A DNA stretch of 64,000 nt, from contig CAJNYU010004537.1 of the NCBI GenBank assembly GCA_905331475.1, positions 24,019 through 88,018 on the forward strand. The letters are read 5' to 3'. Under the pieces are notes generated by a model. The model made no database searches. It saw only the letters and a program-made list of their open reading frames with translations, and was not told the origin of the DNA. The translations under genes were made by a program, and so were the position numbers. This document shows, piece by piece, positions 35,949 through 48,160 of the stretch (position 1 is the stretch's first letter; each line of letters begins with the position of its first letter). This DNA is from Rotaria socialis (taxonomy: Eukaryota > Rotifera > Eurotatoria > Philodinida > Philodinidae).

Positions 35949-37169
35949 ATGTCGCACGCCACATCGGCTCAATGTGAGACTTGCTCAGCATATTCAACAA
36001 ACTCACGTGAACCTTATCGTACAATAACATTAACATTATTACGTATATATCCAATATTATTTATATTTATTGGTACTACTGGTAATATGCTTTCTGTATA
36101 TGTTGTACTAAGCTCAAAGCTTCGACGCCATTCAACATTTATCTATTTAGCTTTTCTTTCTATTGTTGATCTTATAGTTTTATATACATTTTGCATTAAT
36201 TTTATATTTCATGCTTGGCTTAATATTGATTTACAACAAGTATCATTGATAGCATGTAAAATCTATTCGTTTTCGATTTATTTCTTTCCTCAAACAAGCG
36301 CATGGATACTAACGGCCGTATCCATCGATCGTGTATTCGCTTTAACTCGTGGTATAAGAAAAACACGTAAAATACGTTTAACCTATTTCATATTAGGAAT
36401 AATATTTCTCACACTTTTTCTTCTCAATGTACAATTTTTATTTTACAATAATACTTATAAATTTTCACAAGACGCACACAATTTATCGACCACAAATGTT
36501 ATCTATAGAATTGTTGACACCGATATAGACATTAATGTTGTTCAATGCTCATCAGAAAATAATGATCAATATAGACAATTCTATGAATACATATGGGTTT
36601 ATGTTGACGCTATAGTAAACGTTTATTTACCGTTTACATTAATGTTTTTATGTTCGACGCTTATATTTCTCAATGTTTTACGAACTATGAGCAATGCACA
36701 TAATTCAAACAAGCGTTTAGTTGCGAGAAGTTTAAGTAAAATGCTTCTATCAATTAATACAATGTTTGTTGTCTTAACTGGTCCTATTGTTCTATATTTA
36801 ATGTTTGAAAAACGAACATTTACTTCGGAAACTTATCGATGTAACGCGAAACTTAGAGCTAAACTTAAAATGATTAAATTAATTCTAATTATTCTAATGA
36901 ATGCGAATCATACTGGCAATATTCTTGTTTATTGTTTAACTGGCACAGAATTTCGCACACAATTCTTGCGTGTTATTGGTAAAACTAGTAAATTAAAATT
37001 ACCAAGATCTTCAAATCAACTAACAGGAATTTTACGGAAAGATAGCATCTCTCAAACATCAAGCCGAAAACAAATATTTTCTACTATAACGCCAAGAACA
37101 ATTCAAGTAAAACTTAAAGAGAAATTAATTTTTACATTATATTATCCTTTTAGATGGATGAAAATATGA
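35949..37169 (+). CDS. Class A (rhodopsin-like) G-protein-coupled receptor
   Basis: Single-exon 406-residue seven-helix receptor, resembling invertebrate peptide (FMRFamide-type) receptors. TM1 has GTTGNMLSVYVV (the conserved GN). TM2 has LAFLSIVDL (the conserved D). TM3 follows ACKIYSF, with the disulphide Cys, and ends ILTAVSIDRVFAL, so DRY is DRV. ECL2 supplies VVQCSSEN. TM5 is YLPFTLMFLCSTLIFLNV with its Pro. TM6 begins after KRLVARSLSKML and has VLTGP instead of the usual CWxP. TM7 reads ILMNANHTGNILVY, where NPxxY is replaced by HTGNILVY, as in several divergent peptide receptors. A basic Ser/Thr-rich tail follows. Ligand unknown. A dispersed repeat copy starts 350 bases downstream. Confidence 0.88.
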   Translation: MSHATSAQCETCSAYSTNSREPYRTITLTLLRIYPILFIFIGTTGNMLSVYVVLSSKLRRHSTFIYLAFLSIVDLIVLYTFCINFIFHAWLNIDLQQVSLIACKIYSFSIYFFPQTSAWILTAVSIDRVFALTRGIRKTRKIRLTYFILGIIFLTLFLLNVQFLFYNNTYKFSQDAHNLSTTNVIYRIVDTDIDINVVQCSSENNDQYRQFYEYIWVYVDAIVNVYLPFTLMFLCSTLIFLNVLRTMSNAHNSNKRLVARSLSKMLLSINTMFVVLTGPIVLYLMFEKRTFTSETYRCNAKLRAKLKMIKLILIILMNANHTGNILVYCLTGTEFRTQFLRVIGKTSKLKLPRSSNQLTGILRKDSISQTSSRKQIFSTITPRTIQVKLKEKLIFTLYYPFRWMKI

Positions 37170-40100
37170 ATAGTAATCAATTATTTCAGAAATTTCTAAG
37201 ACTAGGCGACAAAAAGAATCGCCTATTCAAAACTAAACAACAAACACGATCAACAACCGCTGCATCTGTTTAATTCATACGTATATGCGCATTTCTTTTA
37301 TGATGAAACATGTTAGTAAAATAAAAATGACTTCATATAGACAATGTAATGAACATGTATTCATTCTGACTAATAAGTTTCCGTTTTGATTTTCATGTTT
37401 TGTTTTCAATTTCCATTATTCTAGTTCTTTTTGCGTAATATCTGTATGTCTAGAAATTTCTCTCGGTGTGAACGATTGAATGAACGTATTCAATATAAAA
37501 ATAAATCATTGGCAACATGTTTTTTGTGCACTTAAAAAACAAAAGTGAGTACACTATAGAATCGGTCAGTGTGTCCGGCCGGCCGTTTACACGATAGCTC
37601 CTGAAAGGCTGATCTGATTGTCATGAAATTTTGTACACAGAATGATCTCATCAATATCTTAGTCGGATTCGAAGATGAGAATGATCCGCCAAGAAATGGC
37701 TCAGTTATCGAAAAAATTGTCATTATTGACCAGACCATCCCTGAGGGGGAGTACAGGGATTTTTTCAAAAAAAACTTTTTTTTCTCAGTATTATTCACAA
37801 CATATATAAATCGACTCAGTTTTTGCAGTACACATAGTAATCGGATGCAAATCCGATGTTTCCGCATTTATTTTATCTTAACATGAACTTATGAATCGAG
37901 AACATGAATCTAACAAGTGAGAAAAATATATACTTTGTGACATTTTTATTTTTTCTAAGCTCGCAGAGTTATGATTTTTATAGTATTGAATAAGTTCGAA
38001 AATATTTCAACCATAATGACGATGATAGGTGTAATATGGTTTAACTACAAGCTCTCTATGTGTTTGATACAACGTAAAACATCGTTACCTCCGGCTATAC
38101 TTAATAATTAAATCTGTGAATCACACGTAACCTTACTGAAAATATTGATGAGTTCATGATAATCTGAATATTCGTTGATCTATTCTCTATGATTAATCCA
38201 TAAAAAGAAAGCGTCTCTTTAGAAGTATTATTCATCTTGAAAAACTCGACTGCAATAAGATTTTAAGCACGAAAATATAAAATAAATTATTAGCACTACT
38301 AGCTCATTTTATTGAAAATTTCTCATTGGAAGAGATAACGTTAAAAGTTCAAGAAGATGAAATTGTAAAACATCAAAATACATTATGCAGTAGAATTATC
38401 ATCCAGATTGATTTCAGGTTCTACGGCGCATTGTGCCCCTTGATAAAATAAAAAAATATTTTTCGACGAACACAAAATGCTGGAAGCAAATGTCACAATG
38501 GCTCTGTTTTTTCAATGAATTATTGATAGGAAAAAATGGGAGTTTTGTTTCGTGATAAAATTTTTCATTAATGTCTCTATCTCATTTAAATAATCAAGAA
38601 AATATACAATGATCAACACTTGGTTTTCACAGTAATTCCTGTAGCATCACGTGCAACGTGACCGTTTTCCTTAATTATAATCTAGTCTCTTGTGAACTTG
38701 TTCGTGTCATTCATAATTTGTTTTGTGACGCTGTCGAAAGCTTGAATTAAACCCATGACATTCAAAACAAAAGCTCTGACACCGGTTTTAACTTCAAGAC
38801 TTCACATTTTCAAGCCGTTTCATGTTTTGCTGACTCTTATACAGAAAAATAAAAACTAATACACGCAATCCATAGGGAACTAAATTTGTAATCATGAAAA
38901 AATGGCATCTTTGCTATTGTGCTTTAGAAACTCGCACATCCCTAAGAGGAAAAACTAATTTCACTGCTGAACAGGCATAAAACAATTGACTTCAAGATCG
39001 GAATATCGATGTGATCAGTCGTGAACTATACGCGCATAGGACATGAACATATCACAGAGACTAGAATTACGAGAAGAGAAAAAAAAATCCGCCAACTAAA
39101 TATTACAGTTAAATACAGTGCAATCTTAAGCGCAATGTGATCCCTGCCCCCTAATAGTAGAAGCCCTCGGGGCTTCTAAACTAACCATCGTTCAAAATTT
39201 TTCAAGCGGGACTTCTATTATGATAGGGCTACTGATGCGACTTTCGTACAGAAGTTTCAAAAAAAAAATAAATGATTCGATCTAACATAAGTGATAAAAT
39301 TTTTAATCTCCGTTGTCCAAAATATCAATTTAGGCTGAAACAACTTGAAACAGATTGTTTTGATTTCTATAATTTGTTAAAATGTTAATTCTTTTAATTT
39401 TTAAATTTTTTTTTCTGATTTTTAAGTTTATTTAATTTTTTTAGTTTTTAAAACTTTCAACTTATTGGTGATTTTTTTCAGTTTTTCGAATTTTAAATCA
39501 AGAAAATAAGAAAAGTCTGATTTCAGCTGTTTGCCCTATGTAAGCGAGTTCTTATTTCAATCATCTTGACTATTTATTTGCGATAAATTCAAATAATTTT
39601 ACGAAAATCTGTGAAGTTTTATACCGAGAGACAAAACAAATTCACTACTGTAGTAATAGAAGGCCCAGAGCACTTCTAACCCATTTTCATATCGACCTTT
39701 CTTTGGGTGGGAGGGGTTATTTTCTGTCATACTCATTATTACATAGATCAAAAGATATGGGCCAGCAAAATGGTTATGAGAATATTTTTTTGCTTCTAAA
39801 GACTTGAACTAAAGTGTGTCTCTACGTAGATTTCAGAACTTGAAAAAAAACCAACAAGGAAATATTTCTGTAATGAAAAAAAAGGAGACATTTGTGCAAG
39901 TCATATTTTATTCAAACCAATATAACATTCACGAGACGATAATACACATATAAAGAGACATAAAAAGAAATGACTAAAGATAAATACATCGATATCATTT
40001 AGTAGATTACTATAACACATTAACAAAAAAGAAGGACTACCAGATTAAGAAAGACCTGAACAGATACATTCAAAAAGAAAATGCAAACACAACAAAATGG

Positions 40101-40407
40101 TAAATGTACCTGAGGAACATCAAACACACAAACCGGTTTATTTTTAATGTAAAACTTTATTTTAATAGTCAATAATAAAAATGAAGAAAAACTGCGGAGG
40201 CTTTTTTTTTCTTTTATCATATTCACATGTTTGAGATACAAAAAACAAGAATTACCGCATGAAAAACCGGATTTAGAAAACATCAATCATAAGTCAAAAA
40301 TAAAACACATATTTACATGAGACAATAAATAGGACTATTGCACGTTGAGACACAAACAACAGCAAGAGAAAGAAAAAGAGAAAAGACTTTTTTTTTCGTA
40401 TAATATT
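37170..40407. other. Gene-free stretch with R1 copy B
   Basis: Apart from R1 copy B (37521-37874) no gene is seen. Near 39145-39232 two inverted TAGAAG-containing blocks (CCCTAATAGTAGAAGCCC and its counterpart) with a related block at about 39655-39690 hint at a decayed small element. The tail end carries the 3' flank of the IP6K gene. Confidence 0.4.
37521..37874 (+). repeat. Dispersed repeat family R1, copy B
   Basis: Shares the GAGTACACTATAGAATCGG start, the shortened GGCCGGCCG spacer, the ATGAAATTTTG core, CCATCCCTGAGGGGGAGTACAGGG and the terminal CGGAT-ATCCG hairpin with copies A and C, but lacks about 150 bases that A and C share before the 3' hairpin. The region is open on both strands at once: 37623-37886 (plus) and 37532-37867 (minus, 111 codons). 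The corresponding parts of copy C are open too. Confidence 0.75.
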
Positions 40408-42252
40408 TTAATTATCAAGATTTAATGTTGGCGTTGATTTTTTTTCCTCGTTTAATATTTCTTTGAAAACATCTATGAGACGTTCAAGTCCAAACAAATA
40501 ACCTCTATCGGGGCCTACATGATTATTTGCTGCGGATATTTCGTCAGTCGCTGGTGTCGCATGAACTGAATGGGCAAAATCAATCATACGTATATCAATG
40601 AGATTTGATTGTAATAAACCATCATAAACAATTAAAAGACTTCCACTATAAAAACGGTATGTTGATAGAAAGTTTATTGTTTCATATAATGACTCAAGTC
40701 TTTCGATTATTGCTGGCAGGACATCAAGACGCTTTATTCGGCCATTGTTAAAAAATTCTACTAATGTTGAACGAAACCCATCAATAGTTAATATTCGACC
40801 GCGATATTTATCTGTAAAAATATATCGACCACTATCAACTTGGTAAACCTACGATGATTAAATATCGATGGGGTTTCCCATATTTCTCCTGTGAAGAAAA
40901 TAGAACAAAATAATCTACCTGCATTCCACACAGCCGCACACCTAAAGTTGATGACGTTGATGATTCACATTTTTGAATTTTGGATTGTCGCTTTTTATCG
41001 GAATCAATATCAGCATGTTGTCTTCTACCCATTTTTAAATCGAGTATGCATGGGTATCGAAATTGCGCTGTTACATTTTCCAATAGAATATATTCTAAAT
41101 AGAAAATATTTAATGCGTCAAATATGTTTTTTTTCAGGACAAATGAGAATGTATGTTCTATCAGGCCATTGAGTTTTTTTTCTTTTCTGATTATCTCCAA
41201 GGTCAGACGGACATCACAAGGTTCTATGCGATGATAAGCAATCAACTAGTCTTGAAGTGATCGAATGAAAATATTGTGCGAAGTAATATCAGATTTTGGA
41301 AAGAAGAATGTTTTCATTAGATAAGCGCTGCGGAGCATACACAATATGTTAAAACATTCGCATTCATGGACAACATTTTCACTCTACTAAATTACAGGCA
41401 TTACTACTGAATCTTGTACACTAGAATTTTGCATTCCGATCAAAAAATGTTGTTGATCTAAATCTAATTTCTTCCTAAAAGAATTCATTAGTTGGAATCG
41501 TCTCCTGCAAAAAATACTTACTCTGTGAAATAGTAACATTTTCATCGCCCAGCAGTTGTCGGTGCAATTTTTCTGCTTGTTTCTTACATAATTGTAAACC
41601 CCAAGGGTTAATTTTTGACATGATTATTTTCCCCTGCTCATAATTAACCGCATCAGTGCCCAAATTATTTGAATAATCAACACGTCCATCTTCCGAACAG
41701 CGTAATCTATTTCAAAGTAAATTCAAATAGTTTTCAATTAATAAATAACAACACAATACTAACTGTACAGATTTTTTCGAATTATGATCTGTTGATTCTT
41801 GATCAGTTGTTATTTTCATTTCATCTTCATTCGAAGAATGATCATCATCATTACAAGTTGTTTCAGGTTGAGCAACAAGTTTAATAAATCCTAATTCGTC
41901 TTCACAATATTGTACTGTTACAATGCCTAAAATAATTTCGAATATGACAATAGGAAAATAGACGACAATGAAGATATCAGCGAACCTCGAAATTCCGGCG
42001 TGAATTTCTTTAATGAATCTGGCATCGATTCATAAAATTCTAATTCAGATGATTCAAGAACTTTACAAACAGTATCTTTACCATATTGAAACATGGACGA
42101 ATGACCACCGACCTCGAAAAACAAACAAATATTTTCAATAGAAAACTATTCGGCAAATCAATTTTTACTTGGTGAAAATAAGGTGATAATTGAATATATG
42201 ACTGTTGACTGCATTCGCAATCATTCATTAGTACCATGGAATTAAATAACAT
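40408..42252 (-). CDS. IP6K: Inositol hexakisphosphate kinase
   Basis: Makes the pyrophosphate 5-InsP7 from InsP6 and ATP. Six exons (minus): 42252-42169, 42112-41986, 41926-41764, 41706-41522, 41094-40919 and 40848-40408; 391 residues, all junctions in phase. Signatures in order: [14 protein letters not shown] (N-lobe), [61 protein letters not shown] (with the inositol-kinase PxxxDxKxG motif), [44 protein letters not shown] (metal and ATP-binding Asp) and [14 protein letters not shown]. The acidic Asp/Glu/Ser linker between N- and C-lobes ([12 protein letters not shown] on) is short relative to vertebrate IP6Ks. It is divergently oriented to TMEM231, 938 bases apart. The open frames at 41669-41884 and 40891-41172 on the other strand are shadows. 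Confidence 0.94.
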
Positions 42253-43190
42253 CAATAAAAAATAAGACGGTTATATATAAACACATAAACCAAAAAAAAA
42301 ACGAATCAATCTAAAATATACAATACATATACAGGTGAAATAACATTGTCGATGACTGAATAGCTAAAGTTTGAGCGACCTTCGTAATGTATTCTTCGTG
42401 AAATAAAAAAGAATAATATTTCAACAATTGCCTGCACACTCAAAAGACTAAACGACGACGCTGCAAAATGCAAAGTCATCGTTGTATTTAAAATGATGAT
42501 TGGCTTTTATATATCATAATATGATGGAGGAACAAAAAAATGTTACATACGAAAAGAATGAATAGAAGTAATTTTTCATTTCTCTTATATATAATATCAA
42601 TATAAAACAGACGTTAACATTATTGACTCGTCTACTAAATATATGACACACCTCCTGCTGCTTCGATTTTTTTGCGTTTGTAGATATAAAATGTCATGAA
42701 ATACTCCGAAAGTGCACAGGGAATTAAAAAAAAGGTCACAATTCCAAATGAGGGTAGCCGTCACCTGTTAATCACCTTATCATTCGGAGAAATAAAATAA
42801 AAAATACCCATGATTGTTATTGATCTGAACAACATCGAGTCAAAACAAATGTTCTATAACGCATAGTGTAAATATCTACTCCATCAAACACTTGCACAGT
42901 ATACTTATTTTTTGTTTTTTTATTATGTAGTGGTATCAAAGTCAGATGACATTACAAGTTTAGTCATACCATCCTCCAATCAATCTATTTTATATGTAAT
43001 AAATAAATAAATATAAATATAAAGGAAAACTGCAAGTTCTTTTTTATCTGTCAAATATCAACCAATCAGATTTCAAACAAAGGAATTATAGAGGTTGACA
43101 CTAAGCAATGTTTACATGTTATGGCTATTGTTCGTTAATATCTTATAACCGAATTTACTCATTGGAAATAATAATAATAATACGAATAAA
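42253..43190. other. Divergent promoter region, IP6K and TMEM231
   Basis: AT-rich, with TTATATATAATATC near 42585 and AATAAATAAATATAAATATAAA before TMEM231 (about 42998-43020). No gene recognised. Confidence 0.4.
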
Positions 43191-44153
43191 ATGCCATTGT
43201 ACGAAATATTTTCTCATTCGGATCGTTTTCATTATCGTGCAAATGTATTCTCATTAGCTGTATGTTTTTTAATACTTTGTACAATTTTAACATTCTTACC
43301 ACCATTTCTATTTGCTTATTATGCTGGTGGTTTTTGGATAAAAGAAGCAAGTTATAGTGAACAACCACGAGTTAACTATTCAGCAAAATATATCGTTATT
43401 GTTGACAACGATGATTCTACAAGAAATCGTTTTTTTACTTCCTCTTATTTAGAAATAAATACAGTTTTTCGTGATGTTCTTATTTCTGGTACAAATACAT
43501 TTGATGCATACGATACTAATCATGATGGTGTTACTGATCAATTTCATATTACAATTGAAGTCCTATTCGGTAGTACTACGACAGCTGTTTCTCTTCAAAA
43601 TCTTAATGTTTGGATAATATTTCAATATGAACTACGAGCTAGACAATATATTCTTATGGAGACAATGGCGTTAGTTAATCTTGTCCCGCCGGAAAATATG
43701 CCTTTATCGAACAATCCAAATGTTACTGTACTAGGTGACTTAGTCCTGGAACAACGACAACCAATACAGAGTTCAGGCAACGATTCATCCTATAATAAAT
43801 CAATTATTAATTCAGATAATCTATTTACAACATCATCGATTGACCTTAATCCTGTTCTGGATGAATATTTTACAAGAAAATATTATACATCATATAAACC
43901 ACAATATGTAAGATGGAGACGTGGTGCTATTTCAGGAACGAATGTATTAACTATCAATATTATTGTTAATACCAAACAACAAGCTATAAGATTTATACCT
44001 GGTTTTTGGCAAGAATTTAAATGGGGATGGATACAATATATATGTGTACTTTTACCGTTTATTATTGGTTTTAATCGCATCAAAGAATTCGTTTTTCAAA
44101 GTCAACTTGTTCGAACCTCAGTTGAATTTCCTTATCATCGACATAAATCCTAA
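43191..44153 (+). CDS. TMEM231: TMEM231, ciliary transition-zone protein
   Basis: Intronless, 320 residues. TMEM231 is a B9/Tectonic (MKS) complex member that helps form the diffusion barrier at the base of cilia. Strong landmarks against the vertebrate protein (about 316 residues): MPLYEIFSHSDRFHYRAN at the N-terminus, a first membrane helix (about 22-45) ending YAGGFWIKEASYSEQPRVNY, DTNHDGVTDQFHITIEVLFG, GDLVLEQRQPIQ, the C-terminal PGFWQEFKWGWIQYICVLLPFIIGFNRIKEFVFQSQLV containing the second helix, and a short cytoplasmic tail. Topology is two helices with a large luminal/extracellular domain carrying several N-glycosylation sequons. AATAAACATGAAATAAA follows about 55 bases after the stop. 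Confidence 0.95.
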   Translation: MPLYEIFSHSDRFHYRANVFSLAVCFLILCTILTFLPPFLFAYYAGGFWIKEASYSEQPRVNYSAKYIVIVDNDDSTRNRFFTSSYLEINTVFRDVLISGTNTFDAYDTNHDGVTDQFHITIEVLFGSTTTAVSLQNLNVWIIFQYELRARQYILMETMALVNLVPPENMPLSNNPNVTVLGDLVLEQRQPIQSSGNDSSYNKSIINSDNLFTTSSIDLNPVLDEYFTRKYYTSYKPQYVRWRRGAISGTNVLTINIIVNTKQQAIRFIPGFWQEFKWGWIQYICVLLPFIIGFNRIKEFVFQSQLVRTSVEFPYHRHKS

Positions 44154-45660
44154 ATCAATATTTTGTTTTGTGTGTGCGTGTGTGTGTGTGTTTAGGTACA
44201 AACAAAAGAGAATAAACATGAAATAAATTGGTTAGAAATATTAAAATTAATCTTACGAGAAAAGAACATCTTCAAATAGGTTGCAGTCTTCATGTTCAAT
44301 CGGCTTTGTGCCAATTTGTTGAGCTCGGCGAGTAGGTCACAGTGGAATAGCGTAATTTTGTTTCTTTACTATATTTGTAGAATTTCACCGATTGTAATGT
44401 TGGAGAAAATGACTTTAAGCTGCTTATTGGAACAGCTTCCATTTTTATATTAACTGTGTGCACTGTATTTGCCATCTTAACTCTCAATGCACCTTAATCA
44501 ATTGATCTCGTGTATATAATCAGCATGAATAAAGCCTCTAATAATGTTGATCTGCTTTTAAAAATTGATTCGCTTCTCTATATTCAAAAAGTCTGTATAC
44601 CAACTTCTATTGATATTGATTTTAAGCCAAAAAAAATAACTAAAACATATATTTTTGTAGTTAAGATTCTGCCTATCGAGACTTAGAAACTTGCAAGAAA
44701 CGAAGAATTACACTCAGCGACCTTTTCTTATTAGAGACAAATTTTCTTCTACTTGACATAATATACAAGTAAACTATCACGCAGTTGTGTTTTTCTGTCT
44801 ACAATCACAGGGAACAAACTTAACACGCAATCTATTCAAAAGTTCATGCATATGAGAATATTTAATAGGCCAAGTTTCAAGAAATCAGAATTTTTTCAAC
44901 TTTTTCTTCTGATATGAAAGCAAAGTTTGAAACCATAAGTGATAAGACACAAAACAAAGCATTGATTTTAGCAAATATGATAGGCCTGTACGGTATTTTG
45001 AACTTCACAAATTTTATATAGTCATCAATCTCCAATTTCTTGTTATCGTTAAATAGTCTGATATTTTCAAATATCCGCAGGAAGGATGTAATTCTCTTTT
45101 TCTTTCTGTTTATTTTGAAGTTCTGTTCAAAGATGTTATGACTTGAATACATTTGCGAGGATGTGGAAAACCTTTTTCATCCACCATTTGCGTTTAAATA
45201 TATTTCCTGTACTGAAAAACATTTTTTACGATGTCTACCTTCGCTCTTCATCACATACGAAAAATATCGTGTTTGCTTTGTTTATATCGATGACGTTCAA
45301 AATAAGCAATTCCATCAAATTGTACTCCCACCCGTTCTACATGATTAGTTTTGAATAGCTTGATATCCTTGTCTCTATCGCCTATGAGATCTTCTTCTAA
45401 ACGTAAATCCACTTCAACGAAAAATAAATTTTTATAAGGTTCCGTAGTAATTTTGAATGAAATAAAACAGAGACACTACCATTTCTCATCTCTTTTTTTT
45501 TGAAACTAAGAACAATAGAAAAGAAGAAAAAAAAATCGAACACAAAAATGTCATTCGAGCTTAACAACAGTACTAGACCATCTATGTTCAATTTGTCCTT
45601 GGCTCTAATACGCATGCAAATAAATAGTGTATCTTTTTTTCTTTTTAAAAATCGAAATCT
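44154..45660. other. Convergent intergenic stretch
   Basis: Lies between the 3' ends of TMEM231 and the FAM43-like gene. It begins with a GT microsatellite (44170-44192). No gene recognised; the frames at 44877-45152 and 45143-45358 are Lys/Phe-rich chance openings. Confidence 0.4.
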
Positions 45661-46468
45661 CTATCCTCGATAATATTCAACTGGTTTAATTGATTCTTCA
45701 TCAGCTAACGTTGTATCATTATCAATACTTCGACGACTACTGCTATTCATTGAATTGCTTTCATAGCTTCGTACAAAAGCTCGTGCAATTGGTTGTGCAT
45801 TAAATGACATTCGTTCATAATCATTGTGCATTTGTTGTCGACTATGTTCGATGTCGTCATTGTAGCCATGGTCATGCGAATGACTTCGAAATAGAGATGG
45901 GCGCATTCGATTATTTTGCTGTTCTCGGGCAAGAGTATCACATACGGAGCAACGAGCTGATAATGATGCGGTTTCACTGCCTCGTTGGTGGTGGTGCTGC
46001 TGTTGTTGCTGCCGATAACGATAGGAATCATGAAATGATTTTGCTAGTAGTTCAGCAAGAATGCGAGCACGTTTACTTGTTTTACAGAGTATAACGTGAC
46101 ATTCAAGTTCGTTGGTATGTGGAGATCGCGCAATCCACGCAAATATACGACGATGTAATGGTTCAGCAACACAATAAGATATATCTTCAATAGCATCGGA
46201 CCATACATTTTTATATGTTCCATTAGCTATTTCTTCGTAGATGGATAAACCAAACGGATGTATTGACACAGCACAACGATTGTAACGTGAACCTTTTTTC
46301 GAACGAGCCCAAACAATACGTACAGGCTCCTGGACAATGAAATTCATAGAAATAAGACGGAAACTATCGAAAACTACTTACAATAGCTACACCCATTCCG
46401 TGAGCATACATTGAACGTACTTTACCGAGATATTTAACAGGTTGAAGACAATCATCATTGCCATTCAT
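45661..46468 (-). CDS. PTB/PID-domain protein, FAM43-like
   Basis: Two exons, 46468-46382 and 46329-45661, give 251 residues. The product opens straight into a phosphotyrosine-binding fold: QPVKYLGKVRS (first strand), IVWARSKKGSRYNRCAVSIHPFGLSIYEE, then AIEDISYCVAEPLHRRIFAWIAR and ELECHVILCKTSKRARILAELLAKSF (last helix). The YCVA......FAW signature is what I know from FAM43A/B, small PTB adaptors of uncertain role. The tail after residue 150 is low complexity (Gln/His-rich, then CxxC and Ser/Arg-rich). Vertebrate FAM43 has a further N-terminal leader; none is seen here, but an upstream exon cannot be excluded. The Met at 46468 has no acceptor before it, so it is taken as the start. Confidence 0.75.
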
Positions 46469-47546
46469 TGTATAATTTTGTTCAAAAGAAAAAATGAATA
46501 TATTTGTATGATAAATTCTCTCTTTTCTAATCGACCTTTTATTAGTGTATGTCTCATTGGTGGCCTTTTTCCTCTTGTCATTGATCCTAAAGTAAAGCTT
46601 TCGAGGAAATTAAACAACTGATGATGAGAAGAACAAAAGAGAATGAACAAGAGAACGGACGCGACTATGTACTAAGTAAATGAATAAATGAAGAAGGCGG
46701 GAATAAAGATTTACAAATGCAAGCAACGTTGTTTGTTTATACACACACATTGGTGAATAGACACACGCGACAGATAGAATTCTGTTTTACTATTTTTTTT
46801 GTTGTTGATTACTTAATGAAAAAGTTCATGTTAGTCAACACAATGGATATCGTTTAAAGTTGAACATAATCTATTATGAAATAACCAGTGTGACTTATCA
46901 AATGTTCTTTTAATTATGATCACTGCGAATGAAATAGTCTATGTTTACATCGACTGGTCAACTACATTTTCAACACCTATGAAGAACAACTGACGAATCT
47001 ATGATGGCTCAAGGATTCTTTTTCAACTGCAAAACATCTGACAGTTTCTTTTTCTTTTTTTGACAAAGTCTAGACACTCTTCAGTGTAATTAATTCGTAA
47101 GATTTTTCATACAATAAGATTTGCACACTTGTACGTTTTCATTCTTTTCTCCTTAAGTAAAGTTGGATAAGAAAAAGTCTTTAGACAAAATATCTGACGC
47201 GCCAGACTAAAAGCTATGATTCAAAACCAAAATTATTTTCGAGTACAGTCTTAAAACTGTCAAAAAGTTCTTGTCCGGCCGTGTTTAAAACAGTCAAAGT
47301 TGAAGCTGCGCACTTTTCTGCATAATTAGATGCAGACCTCAGTTTTATTTACTACTCGAATGTAAACATCACTTGCAATTCAAAATCGTTCGTTCATTGA
47401 AACAGTGAAGTTTCTGCTAGACAAACGGATGCAAAAACTATGATGATAATTTTTAGCGATAAGGAAAACGTCTGATTTATCAGAACTATTTTCCAGTAAA
47501 CTCAGGAAAAAGAATTGACTACTAGTTTAATGACATCTGATGCGAC

Positions 47547-47750
47547 TAGAGGTGTCGGATTAGCGTTAAAAGTGAAAATAATGCATTGGTTTATTTCTCA
47601 AGGAAAATTGATTAATAATAAATCTTTAGAATTAAAAGTAGTATCGGTGTTAGGAATGATAAATTAGTGAATAAATCCGCATTAAGTATTTTCTTTACCG
47701 TAATACACCAATGCGTTATTTTCATTTTTAACACTAACCTGACACCTCTA
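47547..47750. mobile_element. 204-bp hAT-type MITE
   Basis: Ends read TAGAGGTGTCGGATTAGCG and, on the opposite strand from the right end, TAGAGGTGTCAGGTTAGTG; the similarity continues for about 45 bases through AATAATGCATTGGT/AATAACGCATTGGT. The flanks GATGCGAC (47539-47546) and GATGCGGC (47751-47758) are an 8-base target duplication with one mismatch, the hAT hallmark. No coding capacity. Arms diverge slightly, so the insertion is old. Confidence 0.85.
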
Positions 47751-48160
47751 GATGCGGCGAATAGATAAGCCAAGGACTATAGATTCATATTTGCATATTT
47801 TTTCTGAATTACTTATGGTGATTTTAATACTGAGATTAATACATAATATATCAAACGATCTTGGGAGTATCGAGTAGAAGAAAAAAAAAACGTGCCAAAC
47901 TTTGTATAAGAGGATTATACAATTATATAAAACACACACATCATTGCCAAAATACGTAATCACAATGTTTTTTAACCGTTGATTAAATCAGGTTCAATAG
48001 GAGTACAAATACGGCCTAGTAAAAACGTCTAAACTGATGTCTATCTTACCGTTGACATCTTAGAGCATAGGTGTAAAGCGGGTAAATGTTTTTTTTTGCC
48101 TAATCCTTTGTTCTTTTGTGATTTCTTGTTCTAAAATTATGAAAGAAAAACAAAGAAACT

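Noticed and set aside
39145..39700. Inverted or direct TAGAAGCCC blocks as a transposon
   Set aside because: Similarity is patchy, the third block is direct rather than inverted, and no target duplication was found.
45804..46094. 96-codon plus-strand frame (and 45747-46031 minus) over the FAM43-like gene
   Set aside because: Shadows of the PTB gene: they follow its codon pattern in other frames and have no domain.
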